This document shows positions 24,175 through 33,468 of a stretch of DNA of 36,222 bases, piece by piece; positions within the stretch are counted from its first letter, which is position 1, and the number at the start of each line of letters is the position of its first letter. Source of the stretch: Micromonospora rosaria (lineage in GTDB: Bacteria > Actinomycetota > Actinomycetes > Mycobacteriales > Micromonosporaceae). The position numbers and the translations under genes are program-made. The notes beneath the pieces are model-generated. The model was not told where the DNA came from. It did not search any database and worked only from the letters and a program-made list of their open reading frames with translations. The stretch spans positions 1 through 36,222 of the forward strand of contig NZ_LRQV01000066.1 of NCBI RefSeq assembly GCF_001567585.1. Reading direction: 5' to 3'.

Positions 24175-27100
24175 CGCTCGTCTCCCTGGTTCGTCGTCAC
24201 GATCTGTGCCGCCAGCTCGTCCGCCGTCCAGTCCCGGGCGGTGCGTGCCTGCCAGCCCGCGTCGGCGTACGCCCGGTCCCGGTCCTCGTTCTCCGGGTCG
24301 TCGGACGCTCCGGTGAGGACGACGGCGATCCGCTGGTCGGGCCAGGCCAGCTCGGCCTGCCAGCCCTGGTCGCCGAGTTCGTAGCCGACCACGGGGGTGG
24401 GCACGTCACGTCGGGCGAGCTGCTGCACGAGCTGTTCCAGGTTGCTCTCGTCGGGGTCGACGTAGCGTAGGACATCCCGCCAGGGGGAGGTGTCGTCAAC
24501 CGGTGCGGGGGCGGTCGGCGCCGGTTGCGCCGCCACACCGAGCCAGGTCGCCGTCTCCTCGTCCAGCGGTGGGACCCGGCGGGACAGGGCCAGGCCGGTG
24601 CCTTCGGTCACGGCCAGCGAGGCCGGTTCGAAGAGGGGCAGGGCCGAGTGGGCGAGCTGTCCGCCGTCGCCGTCGCCGGTGGCGAGGAACTGCAGGACGT
24701 TGCCCCAGGCCAGCCAGGCCGCCCACCGCTGCTTGTGGCCGGCTGCGGTCAGGGTCGCCGGGCGGTCGTCCAGCACCACCAGTGCGGTCCAGACCGGTGC
24801 CGGGCCGCGGAGGTCCAAGACGACGGTCACCGGGCAGTCGGCGTCGTCCCGGGCACGGGTGACCATGATTCGCCCGGTCTTCACCGCAGTCGGCAGCGGG
24901 TCGCCGTGCAGGGAGGCGAGCAGCCGGTCGGCGACGCCGGTGGAGTCCGTCCGGCTCTGGTCCCGGGCCTGGGTGACGAGGCCGGCGAGGGTCGCTTCGG
25001 CCCGGCGCTGCCAGCGGGCCAGGTCCGGCTCGGCGAGGAAGCCCATGAGCTGCTCGATCGGGTTGACCCAGAGCAGGTTGGCCAGCTCGTCCGGGTCGGC
25101 GCCGGGGAGGAACTGCCGGTACCGCTCGCGGGCTTTCTGCCGGGCGATTCCGCCGTACGGCAGCCAACGGCCCGGGGCGTCGGTGTTCCCCCAGCTCTTC
25201 ACGTCGTCCCAGGTGCCGGCGAAGACCAGGTACCCGTGGGCGTGCAGCCGGGCCCGTTTCTCGGCGTCGTCGGCGAGTCGGTTGTGCTGCGGGGTGGCGT
25301 GGTACTTGAAGCCGTCGAGGTAGACGACCACGTCCGGGGAGGAGCCGTCGAGGCGGGTGAAGTGCACGTCGGGGCGGGTGCCACGGATGGTGTTCTGCAA
25401 CCGCATCTGCCAACGGGTGACGGTACGGCCGCCGTCGCGGACGAACTTCAGGTCGGCGATGCGGACGCCGTCGAGTTCGGTACGCCGCTCGACGCTCACC
25501 CCGGAGCCGGGGGTCTCGCCGAGGGCGAGCAGTTTGGTGAGGAACTGCAGTTCGAGTTCGCTCTCCACCTGGTCGATCAGGGAGATCTCGTCGGTAGGGG
25601 TGCCCTGCTCGACGTCCCAGGTGTCCAGCAACCGGTCCAGCATGCCGATCGCCTCGTCCCGGCTCATCAGGGCGAACTCCTCGTTGCGCGCGTAGCGCAG
25701 CAGGCAGCGGTGGCAGACCGCCCGCCCCTCCTGGCGGCACCCGCAGTCGGCGATGCGCTGCCGGGCCAACTCCAGCACCTCGCGGAACTCCGCCGAGTCG
25801 GCCAGCCGGTGCAGGTAGCCGGTGCCCTGCGGCTGGGTGTCGTAGACGACCACGAAGTTGCGGGTGCCCTCGCTCGACCGGTCCGGCATCATCGAGGAGA
25901 CGACCTGCAGGTGCGCCGGCTCACCGCCGTACTTGGCGGCGATGCCGAGGCGGACGGCGGCGGCGAAGGAGACGAGCCGTTCGGCGACCGTGGCGGTCGC
26001 CACCGGGACCAGGATCCGCAGCGCCTCGGTCTCCAGCTCGTGGGCCAGGATCAGGCCGACGTGGCTGTCCGGCCCGGCTGTCGACCGCCGGTGCGGGCAC
26101 CACGGCAGGTGGTGCTCGGCGCCCGTCACGACGGTCGCGCCGGAGGCCTGCGCCGCGAGCTGCTGGCTGGTGACGGGTGCACCGTCCACGGTGGTGCCGC
26201 CGCACGAGGTGCAGGTGTGGAACCGATTGATCCGTACCTCTTGCCCGGCGAAGGGCTCGGTGGTCCGGTCGTAGCGTTGGGCGCCGAGGTTGAACTGTCG
26301 GATCAGCGCGTGCCGGGTGTAGTCGACGCCGAAGGTGTCGTGGGCGTGCCGCCACGAGGAGTGCAGCCGGCCGGGGTCGACGTCCACGGCGGTGGCGGTG
26401 GTGTAGAAGCGGCGCACCCGGTCGTCGCTGTCGTCCCGGATCCGCGCGTCGTCGCGCTTGTCGCGGCTGAACACGCGGGTGGGTCGCAGCACCCGGAACA
26501 GCCGCCCGTGGTCGGCGATGCCCCGGTCCTGGCAGCGGGGGCAGGCACTGGTGTCCTCCCTGGCCAGGTGGGTCCGGACGTATCCGCAGGCGGCACAGAC
26601 CCGCCACTGCTCGTACGCGGGCCGGTCGGGTGGGCCGACGTCGAGTCCGGAGATCTCGTGCCGGTAGCCCCGGACGTAGTAGCTGTTACCGGGGGCGATC
26701 TCCACCAGCGCCGGCCGGGCGGGGCGGGCGTACTCCCGCAGTTCGGTGTGGAACCGACGGTCCCCGTCGACCTTCTCCTCCCAGGTCAGGGTGGCTTCCA
26801 GGTCGGTGCGGGCGTCGATGAGCGCGTAGTTGGGCAGCAGGCCGAACTCGACCATGGTGCCGTGCGCGGGGGCGCTGGCGATCTCCCTGAGCCGGCGGCG
26901 GACGGCCGCCTCCTCGGACTTGAGCATCCTGATTTCACGGGCGTGGTCCGGGTCGCTCGCCACCAGCGTCCCCCGGGCGGTGGCGATCTCGTCGAGGCGG
27001 CGGCGCAGGTCGGCGAGGCGGGACTCCCACGTCTCCTCGGCTTCCTTTACCCGGTGGGCGAGGCCGGTCTCGGCGAAGTCGGTCAGCTGTTTCACCGCGA

Positions 27101-30100
27101 CGTCGGAGATGGCATCGCCGAACAGCGACCGGAAGTTCCCCACCAGCGCGGCCGGATCCCGGCGACCGGCCTCGGCGAGCCCGGCGAGCCAGCCACTCGG
27201 ACCGAACAGGACGTGCGCCCGGCGGGGCATGGGCAGCACACCGGGCAGCCGTCCCCGGGCGGCCAGGTCGATCAGGTGGGCCAGGTACTGCCGGCGGAGG
27301 ATCTCCACGGCGGAGAGGAAGCACCCGGGCGGCACGATCTGCCCGGCGATCATGTCACGGGGTTCGGTGAGGTAGTAGCGGTCCCGTTCGCTGCGGCCGA
27401 CCAGGGTGAGCACGAGGGCGTTGCCGCTGCGCCGGCCGGCCCGACCGGCCCGCTGCACGTAGTTGGCCGGCCCGTGCGGCAGGGAGGCCAGCACCACCGC
27501 GGAGAGCGCCCCGATGTCGATGCCCATCTCCAGGGTGGGGGTGCAGGAGAGCACGTTCGGGTCGGTGTACCGGGTGCCGGTGCGGAACTGCTGCTCCACC
27601 TTCTCCCGCTGGCCCCGGGTGAGCATGCCGGTGTGCTCGCCGGTGACCACGCGGAAGACGTCGCTCTCCAGGTAGAGCCGGCGGTAGTAGTCGTCCGGGG
27701 CGGTGTCGTCGACGGCAGCGCGCAGCCGCCCACGGCAGCGGTACTGCCGGCACGGCTGGTCGAGCCAGTCGGCCACCCGGTCGGGGTGTTCGGTCTGCTG
27801 CCAGTGGCAGGTGTCGCAGCCGACGCCGGCCCGGACGGCGGCGTCGTCGGCGAGCCGGGTGACCCGCAGGTGTCCGGGGAGCAGCCCGTACACGGTGTTG
27901 CCGTCCTCGGTGTTCCCGGCGGCGAGGATGTCGGCGGCGGCCAGGGCCGGCAGCAGCCGGGTGAGGTAGCCGGCGACGTCGGCCTGGTCCAGGCCGAGAC
28001 AGCGGGCCGTCCAGTCCTGGTACCAGTTGCCCCGGGCGGTGACCGCGTCGAACTCGGAGCGGGACTTGCCGGTGGCGAGCAGGAAGGTGGGGGCCGACAC
28101 GCCCCGGGGGAAGGCGGGCATGCCGGCGGGACGACCGCCCCAGATCTGCCAGCGGGTGCCGCCGCGTCGCAGGTACGGCTCAAGCCAGCGGTGCCAGACC
28201 GCACCCCGGGTGCGCAGCCGTTCCAGCAGGCCGCGCAGGAACGCCAGGTACCGGGCATCGTCGAGGCCGGCGGGGTCGACGAGCGCGCCGGTGCGGTGCA
28301 CGTCGCGGCAGATCGCGGCGGCACGGGCCGGCTCGTCGAGGGCCACCTCGACGGCGACGCTGCGGGTCAGTTCCAGGGTCCGGCCCTGCCGGGCGCGCAG
28401 CCCGGTCTCCAGCACGGCGGCGAAGACGAGCCGTTCGCTGATCAGCTCCCAGGTGTCGCGGCTGCCGCCGCCCTCCCCGGCGAGCAGGCTGTCCACGCCC
28501 GGCAGGTCGTACAGGTCGGGCGGCACGACGGTGGAAAGGACATCCTGCGCGGCGGCGGCCTGCACCATGCGGGTGAGGAGTTCGTCCAGGCCGACCGACT
28601 CGCCCGGTTCGAGCCGCCCGGCGAGCAGGGTCCGCAGGGAGAAGGCGTACGACCGGTTGGCCACGAAGCCGGCCCGGTGCGCGACGTCCTGCACCGAGTC
28701 GTTGAACAGCAGCGTCTTGCGCTCGGCCTCGTCCAGCTCGCCGCCGGTGAAGAGCTGGGTGATCGCCACCGAGGCGAGGGTGGCCAAGCCGGCGCCGAGG
28801 AAGCGGATGCCGTGGTCCATCTCGCAGGACGGGCAGCGGTCCTTCTCGGCCATCTCGATGCTGAGCAGGTCACCCCGGACGACGACCTCGTCGTCACCCA
28901 GCTCGGCGTCCCGGTGCGGGTCGAAGGGGCGCAGGCGGCGGCCGTACTCGAGCACGTGCAGGCCGGCGGGGCGCTGGCGTACCTCGTCCGGGGTGGCGGC
29001 GATCAGGGCGCGGACCCGGCGCTTGTCCCGGCCGACGCTGGCCCGGTAGATCTTGTCGGGGTCGGTCTCCAGCTCCTGCGGTTCCCTCTCCGGCGACAGC
29101 GCCATCCAGCCGGAGCGGCCGCAGTGCCGGCAGTAGACCGCCGGTAGCCGGGGGTGGCGGTTGTCGGCGACCACCGAGTCGACGTCGCTGGCGTACGGGT
29201 CGGCCTCCCGGGGGGCCTCGCCGTACCAGCCGAAGGCGGCCCGACGGGAGGTGGCGCGCAGCAGCCGGGAGACCGCGCGCACCCACAGGTGGGTTTCGAT
29301 GTTGAGCAGGGGCCGGCCCGAACCGTCGGGGTTCTGGGCCTCGGCGAGCAGGCCGACGAAGCGGGCCAGGGCCCGCGCGGTGATCTCGGGTCGGCTGCGC
29401 ATGGCGCTGCCCCAGCCGGTGGCATTCTTGCGGGGCAGCACCTCGATGATCTCGTCGAGGGTGCCGGGGCGGGTCTGGAGGGAGTCGAGGACCGCCTTGG
29501 TCAGCGGGTGCTCCTGGAGCAGCTCCCCGATGCGGGACGGGTTGCCCCGGCAGCGCTCGCCGAGGAGCAGCTCACAGACCTGATCCATCATCGCCTCGGG
29601 ATCGCGGTCGTCGACAGCGGCGAGCTGCTCCGGGCTGGGCAGCGGCAGACCGAAGTTCTGCTTGGCCACGAAATCGGCGGGTGCGTACCGCTCCTCCCCC
29701 ACCACCGATCCGGCGTCGAAGGGCACCCCGAAGACCTGCTCGGCGACCTCGCGGATGGCGGTACGGCCGTCGCGGCCACCGCCCTCGCCGAGGGTGGCGG
29801 AGGTGGCCACCGGGCAGATCGGCCCGAGCGGCCGGCCCGGCTCGTCGAGCCCGAGCGCGGCGGCGAGCCGCCGCAGCAGCATCGCCACGTCGGTACCCTG
29901 CGCGCCGTCGTAGGTGTGGAACTCGTCGAGCACCACGTACGCCGGTTCGGCCTGCTCCCACAGCGGCAGGTCGTCACCGCGCTGCAGGAGCAGGTCGAGC
30001 ATCTTGTAGTTGGTGATCAGGATGTCCGGCGGGGTGCGCCGCATCTCCGACCGTCGGGTGAGCACGTGCTGGTACTCGATCTCGGCGACGTCACCGATGT

Positions 30101-30596
30101 AGAGGCCGGCGGTGACCCCGGCCAGCGCCGGGTCCCCGAGCAGTTCGTTGATCCGGTGGGTCTGGTCGGTGGCGAGGGCGTTCATCGGGTACAGCAGGAT
30201 CGCCTTGATCCCGGCCCGCCCCCGCTGCCGCTGCCGGCGGCAGTGATCGAGTACGGGAATCAGGAACGACTCGGTCTTGCCGGAGCCGGTGCCGGTGGTG
30301 ATCAGCGTCGGCTCGGCCGCGCGGTCCTTCGTCGACAGTCGACCGAACGCCGCCGCCTGGTGCCGGTAGGGCCGGAAGTCGGCCGGCGCCCAGTCCAGGC
30401 AGGCCCGCCAGTCACCCATCGCCGGGTGAAAGGGGGTGCGGATCCGCAGGTACAGCCCCCGGAAGATGCCCTGCTCCGGGTGGGCGAGGAAGCCCTCCAG
30501 CCCCTGTCGTACGCCGGCCTCGGTCAACCCGAAGGTGGTGGTGAGGTACTGGGTGAGGGTGCGCGTGAGGGTGTCGGCGGCGATGGTGGGCCTCAT
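24171..30596 (-). CDS. Giant DEAD/DEAH helicase with DUF1998 and nuclease-like C-terminal region (DruE/MrfA-like)
   Basis: A 2141-residue protein. The N-terminal SF2 helicase has the Q-like FRPYRHQ, Walker A TGTGSGKT (101-108), Walker B DEFH (224-227) followed by TYDGAQGTDVAMLLRRL, and TSATLGEGG. Zn-type pairs follow (CRHCGRSGW near 489, CPSCEMDHG near 588). The second helicase lobe (about 1015-1060) has LSCTPTLEMGIDIGALSAVV and YVQRAGRAGRRSGNALVLTL. DUF1998 (about 1490-1650) ends in the Cys cluster CGCRQEGRAVCHRC. A region near 1700-1790 (SSPDVVVYLDGFKYHA, then KRARLHAHGYLVFAGTWDD) resembles PD-(D/E)XK/DUF559-type nucleases. Size and domain order recall DruE of Druantia systems and MrfA-like helicases. 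It starts at ATG 30596 with a weak ribosome site and overlaps the next gene by 4 bases. Confidence 0.88.
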   Translation of the reverse strand: MRPTIAADTLTRTLTQYLTTTFGLTEAGVRQGLEGFLAHPEQGIFRGLYLRIRTPFHPAMGDWRACLDWAPADFRPYRHQAAAFGRLSTKDRAAEPTLITTGTGSGKTESFLIPVLDHCRRQRQRGRAGIKAILLYPMNALATDQTHRINELLGDPALAGVTAGLYIGDVAEIEYQHVLTRRSEMRRTPPDILITNYKMLDLLLQRGDDLPLWEQAEPAYVVLDEFHTYDGAQGTDVAMLLRRLAAALGLDEPGRPLGPICPVATSATLGEGGGRDGRTAIREVAEQVFGVPFDAGSVVGEERYAPADFVAKQNFGLPLPSPEQLAAVDDRDPEAMMDQVCELLLGERCRGNPSRIGELLQEHPLTKAVLDSLQTRPGTLDEIIEVLPRKNATGWGSAMRSRPEITARALARFVGLLAEAQNPDGSGRPLLNIETHLWVRAVSRLLRATSRRAAFGWYGEAPREADPYASDVDSVVADNRHPRLPAVYCRHCGRSGWMALSPEREPQELETDPDKIYRASVGRDKRRVRALIAATPDEVRQRPAGLHVLEYGRRLRPFDPHRDAELGDDEVVVRGDLLSIEMAEKDRCPSCEMDHGIRFLGAGLATLASVAITQLFTGGELDEAERKTLLFNDSVQDVAHRAGFVANRSYAFSLRTLLAGRLEPGESVGLDELLTRMVQAAAAQDVLSTVVPPDLYDLPGVDSLLAGEGGGSRDTWELISERLVFAAVLETGLRARQGRTLELTRSVAVEVALDEPARAAAICRDVHRTGALVDPAGLDDARYLAFLRGLLERLRTRGAVWHRWLEPYLRRGGTRWQIWGGRPAGMPAFPRGVSAPTFLLATGKSRSEFDAVTARGNWYQDWTARCLGLDQADVAGYLTRLLPALAAADILAAGNTEDGNTVYGLLPGHLRVTRLADDAAVRAGVGCDTCHWQQTEHPDRVADWLDQPCRQYRCRGRLRAAVDDTAPDDYYRRLYLESDVFRVVTGEHTGMLTRGQREKVEQQFRTGTRYTDPNVLSCTPTLEMGIDIGALSAVVLASLPHGPANYVQRAGRAGRRSGNALVLTLVGRSERDRYYLTEPRDMIAGQIVPPGCFLSAVEILRRQYLAHLIDLAARGRLPGVLPMPRRAHVLFGPSGWLAGLAEAGRRDPAALVGNFRSLFGDAISDVAVKQLTDFAETGLAHRVKEAEETWESRLADLRRRLDEIATARGTLVASDPDHAREIRMLKSEEAAVRRRLREIASAPAHGTMVEFGLLPNYALIDARTDLEATLTWEEKVDGDRRFHTELREYARPARPALVEIAPGNSYYVRGYRHEISGLDVGPPDRPAYEQWRVCAACGYVRTHLAREDTSACPRCQDRGIADHGRLFRVLRPTRVFSRDKRDDARIRDDSDDRVRRFYTTATAVDVDPGRLHSSWRHAHDTFGVDYTRHALIRQFNLGAQRYDRTTEPFAGQEVRINRFHTCTSCGGTTVDGAPVTSQQLAAQASGATVVTGAEHHLPWCPHRRSTAGPDSHVGLILAHELETEALRILVPVATATVAERLVSFAAAVRLGIAAKYGGEPAHLQVVSSMMPDRSSEGTRNFVVVYDTQPQGTGYLHRLADSAEFREVLELARQRIADCGCRQEGRAVCHRCLLRYARNEEFALMSRDEAIGMLDRLLDTWDVEQGTPTDEISLIDQVESELELQFLTKLLALGETPGSGVSVERRTELDGVRIADLKFVRDGGRTVTRWQMRLQNTIRGTRPDVHFTRLDGSSPDVVVYLDGFKYHATPQHNRLADDAEKRARLHAHGYLVFAGTWDDVKSWGNTDAPGRWLPYGGIARQKARERYRQFLPGADPDELANLLWVNPIEQLMGFLAEPDLARWQRRAEATLAGLVTQARDQSRTDSTGVADRLLASLHGDPLPTAVKTGRIMVTRARDDADCPVTVVLDLRGPAPVWTALVVLDDRPATLTAAGHKQRWAAWLAWGNVLQFLATGDGDGGQLAHSALPLFEPASLAVTEGTGLALSRRVPPLDEETATWLGVAAQPAPTAPAPVDDTSPWRDVLRYVDPDESNLEQLVQQLARRDVPTPVVGYELGDQGWQAELAWPDQRIAVVLTGASDDPENEDRDRAYADAGWQARTARDWTADELAAQIVTTNQGDER

Positions 30597-30821
30597 GAGC
30601 GGATCACCCGGGGATGCTACGTCAGATTCCCCTGTGGATCAGTTGGCCGTCTGGTGTGGATTCCGGATCAAAAACCCGACACCTGCGCCACGGCCCCACG
30701 CCGTCATCTGCCCTTCCCAGCCGGCCCGTACCGCCCATAGCATCGACATCACGCTGGCCAGGCCGAACCCGATCCGGGTTGTTCCACGGCCGATGCCGGG
30801 CCCACGGCAGCGGGGGGCAGT

Positions 30822-31631
30822 GTGGTAATTCGACGCACCATCAACGACTGGTACACCAATGTCGAGGGTCGAGATTCCACCGACTCCCGGCACGACTGGG
30901 AAAACGACGAGAAGCCCGACCGGACTCCCGACGCCTGGCTCGACCGGCTTCAGCCGGAGAAGCGGACCACCGGCACCTCCGGGACGGCACAGCGTGGCCG
31001 CCCCGGCGCTGGGGCGAAGAAGTCACAGCCGTCCCGATCACAACGTGACCTGGCCAAGGCTGCTCACGCCCTGGTCGCTCGGGAGCGCGGGATCCAGTTC
31101 AAGGCGATCGCCCAACGCCTCAGGTCGAAGGGGTGGCCAAAGGTCACCACGCTCCAGGTCGCCGACGCCATGCACGCTCACCCTGCCACAGCAGCCAAAA
31201 CCGCCAAGAATCCCGCCGCGCGTCGTTCGCCATCGTCGACAGGGCCAGCGAAGCCCGCACGGAAGAAGCAGCCACCCTCCTACGGCACCATCACCATCAT
31301 CAGTCCACCCACTGCGGCCCGGCAGCAGGCCAAACCCGCGGCGGCTACCGGCAATCCGCAACCCCTCGTCGAGGTGGTGCGCAAGGCGTGGAGAGCGAAT
31401 CCGCGAATCAGCATCAAGAAGCTGGCCAAGCAGGTACGAGCTCGCGGCTGGCCACGGGCCACAACGCAGGAAGTGCAAGCGGCTCTCGAAGCCGTTCGAT
31501 CGGCTCCGACCTCAACCGTTCGCAGGGTGCAGCCGCCGGCGCCTCTGGCGGTGAAGCGGACACTTCATCCGGACGCATGTTTCGCCTGCGGGGTTGTGCC
31601 GTCTGCGCTAGGAGCCTGCCGCTGCTCCTGA
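30822..31631 (+). CDS. Basic protein with two helix-turn-helix-like repeats and a Cys cluster, unknown function
   Basis: A 269-residue protein of unknown function, rich in Lys, Arg, Ala and Pro. Two related 40-residue units occur: about 76-118 (FKAIAQRLRSKGWPKVTTLQ) and about 182-223 (IKKLAKQVRARGWPRATTQE). They share the pattern IAxxLRxKGWPxxTTxxV and look like helix-turn-helix or winged-helix DNA-binding modules. A low-complexity linker separates them. The C-terminus CFACG...GACRCS (Cys253, 256, 266, 268) could bind zinc. The first 50 residues are acidic (DWENDEKPDRTPDAWLDRL). It is divergent from the giant helicase across 225 bases, and the GTG start has GGGGGG 4 bases upstream. A nucleoid-type or regulatory DNA-binding role is inferred. 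Confidence 0.7.
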   Translation: MVIRRTINDWYTNVEGRDSTDSRHDWENDEKPDRTPDAWLDRLQPEKRTTGTSGTAQRGRPGAGAKKSQPSRSQRDLAKAAHALVARERGIQFKAIAQRLRSKGWPKVTTLQVADAMHAHPATAAKTAKNPAARRSPSSTGPAKPARKKQPPSYGTITIISPPTAARQQAKPAAATGNPQPLVEVVRKAWRANPRISIKKLAKQVRARGWPRATTQEVQAALEAVRSAPTSTVRRVQPPAPLAVKRTLHPDACFACGVVPSALGACRCS

Positions 31632-31653
31632 CCCATGCGAGATCACCCTGACC

Positions 31654-32913
31654 TCATTCGTCCTCTCCTTCCGAAGACTCACGCTCCCGAATCCGGGAAA
31701 GGAACAACGGAAGGGCGTTCTCATGTATCTGAAACCCAGCGGCAACCCCGAAAGCTGGCGAGTCATCGTTGTAGACAGCCCAGAACAGGTCGACTGCCTG
31801 CTCGGGGAGAATCCCCTCATCACGCATCGCCTGCACAATCCGGTTGAACGGTCGGGTAAAGCCCCGCAAGCTTCGTTCCTCGGGGTAACCAGCGATCTCG
31901 TACACCTGGCTTCTGGTGACGTATCCGCCCTGGTTGGCCGCGTACACGAGCACAAGCGCCTGGCTGGGCGCCTCGTTGGACAGGCGGTCGAGCAGGTAAG
32001 TGAGCGTCTCCTGACTCCATCCTCCGTGCAAGAGATCGGGTTCCGGCTCGGAGAGGAACGCGTCGACCCGATCCGCGTCCTGGAGGGAGTCCTCGCGGAC
32101 GGTCACGGAGAGAACGGCGCGCGCGTATTTGAGTAGCTGCGCGGGACGGACCATAAACAACCGCACACCTGCCCGGTCACGTAACTCGTTCACGAGTTCG
32201 ACACGGGGACCACGCCGCTCGCCGCCTTCCGTCCGCCACCAGTCTTCCTTCGCATCGCCGGTCACGAAGAGGAGGTCAGCGCCGCGCTTCTCCGCTTCCC
32301 TGAGAGACTGCTCCCACACCAGGTAGTCGCCGGCGCCCTCGGCAATGTCCTTCTTGCGATCCATGTAGCCTGGCGGAATCTTCTCGTCGAGCCGTCGCTG
32401 TGCCTCGACCAAGGCAGACGAATGGGCCTTCTCGTCCAACGGCTCACCAACCCTGCCGTGAAGAATCGAGTTGAGTGAACTCAATACAACGTCGGTGTTG
32501 GTATCACGTGCGGCGTCGATCGCGGCAGTGTCTCTGAACTCGTCGACATACAGCAGCACCTTGTCGAACCCGGCGGTGAGTTTCTCAACAACGGCCGAGG
32601 CCTGGGCGGGCTCCAACGCTACCCGGTTCACCCACGTCTGCACGGCCTTCACCGCCTGCCCGCGAATGTTCTGCAACTCCTCTGCGGTCTTGGCGGTGTC
32701 CCGTGGATCTCGCAGCACCCGATCCCGATTCCGCCAGAACTCCGTCAGCACCTGGTGCGGAGCCCAGAGCCTGTCCGACAGCGCCGACAGAACCGCGAGC
32801 AGATCGTCGCGGGCATCGGCCGTGTATCGGTAAAGATTGAGCAGGACGTTGGCGTCCAACACGACCATACCGGTCTGCAGGACCCGCGCGTACTCCTCGG
32901 GTGATGGCGTCAC
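31654..32913 (-). CDS. PIN-like domain protein (PIN_8/DUF4935 type), probable RNase
   Basis: A 419-residue protein. The N-terminal 260 residues form a PIN-like nuclease: MVVLDANVLLNLYRY with acidic Asp20, LWAPHQVLTEFWRNRD with Glu58, and GADLLFVTGDAKEDWW with the third acidic cluster. Proteins of this large PIN_8 type cut RNA and often sit in defence or toxin loci. The C-terminal about 140 residues (SQETLTYLLDRLSNEAPSQA, YVTRSQVYEIAGY, FNRIVQAMRDEGILPEQ) look helical and may recognise substrate or partner. The GTG start has GAGGG 4 bases upstream. It converges on the gene at 30822 with a 22-base gap. GC content is somewhat lower than in the chromosomal genes at the left, consistent with an accessory gene. 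Confidence 0.82.
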   Translation of the reverse strand: MTPSPEEYARVLQTGMVVLDANVLLNLYRYTADARDDLLAVLSALSDRLWAPHQVLTEFWRNRDRVLRDPRDTAKTAEELQNIRGQAVKAVQTWVNRVALEPAQASAVVEKLTAGFDKVLLYVDEFRDTAAIDAARDTNTDVVLSSLNSILHGRVGEPLDEKAHSSALVEAQRRLDEKIPPGYMDRKKDIAEGAGDYLVWEQSLREAEKRGADLLFVTGDAKEDWWRTEGGERRGPRVELVNELRDRAGVRLFMVRPAQLLKYARAVLSVTVREDSLQDADRVDAFLSEPEPDLLHGGWSQETLTYLLDRLSNEAPSQALVLVYAANQGGYVTRSQVYEIAGYPEERSLRGFTRPFNRIVQAMRDEGILPEQAVDLFWAVYNDDSPAFGVAAGFQIHENALPLFLSRIRERESSEGEDE

Positions 32914-33115
32914 TTAGCCCTCGAAGCCGTCGACCATCCCTCTTGCAGAGCCAGAGGCAGGGGTGTTCCGTTCATTGTCAGCCGTGATCACCGCGGCAGA
33001 GTGCCACATACCCACGCCTGCCACTGTCCGCTCAACGACACTTTATCTGCTGCTGGTTCATGGCTGCCGGGAATGTGCTGGTTGAGTCACGAGGGTTGCC
33101 ATCGCCTTCCTCCCG

Positions 33116-33468
33116 TCAGCCCTGGCCCTGGTGGGTCTCCTCGAGGGTGTTCTCGATGAGGTCCGGGACCGGTCCTGGCCGAGGCCGGAGATGTCGAGGC
33201 TGGCCCAAGTCCGCTCGTCCGAGACCAACTCCTTCGGATGGTCGAGATAGAGCGCGCTGGACACCGACTCCAAGTGAACCACCGGAGGTTCGGGCTCGAC
33301 CCGGTTGCCGGGTGGAAAGTCAAGCAGCACGAACGCCCTCGCGACCGCACCTACATGCGGCCCGGCGGCCAATGTCAGCACCCGGACCGACACGTGTGGC
33401 AACCACTGCTAGTAGGTGCCGGAGCTGGTCAGCCATCTTCTCCGGGTCACCGACGCGTTTCGCGACAC
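33116..33468 (-). pseudogene. Decayed DUF5753 regulator, C-terminal half only, with frameshifts
   Basis: Read leftward, one frame gives VGDPEKMADQLRHLLAV, then a shift is needed to continue as PHVSVRVLTLAAGPHVGAVA and FVLLDFPPGNR...SSALYLDHPKELV. A second shift after WASLDISGLGQ restores the normal end DLIENTLEETHQGQG and stop at 33116. These segments align with the intact gene at 33929 (VGGPAAMADQLRHLLAV, NVSIRVLPLVAGPHAGTVAG, GALYLDRPGEV). The helix-turn-helix half is absent; the fragment abuts the stop of the small gene at 33469. It is not expected to make a functional product. Confidence 0.75.

Noticed and set aside
24525..29147. Plus-strand open frame of about 1540 codons opposite the giant helicase
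   Set aside because: It is the antisense shadow of a GC-rich gene: composition is Gly/Val/Gln/Leu-rich without domains and it has no ribosome site, whereas the minus strand carries all helicase motifs.
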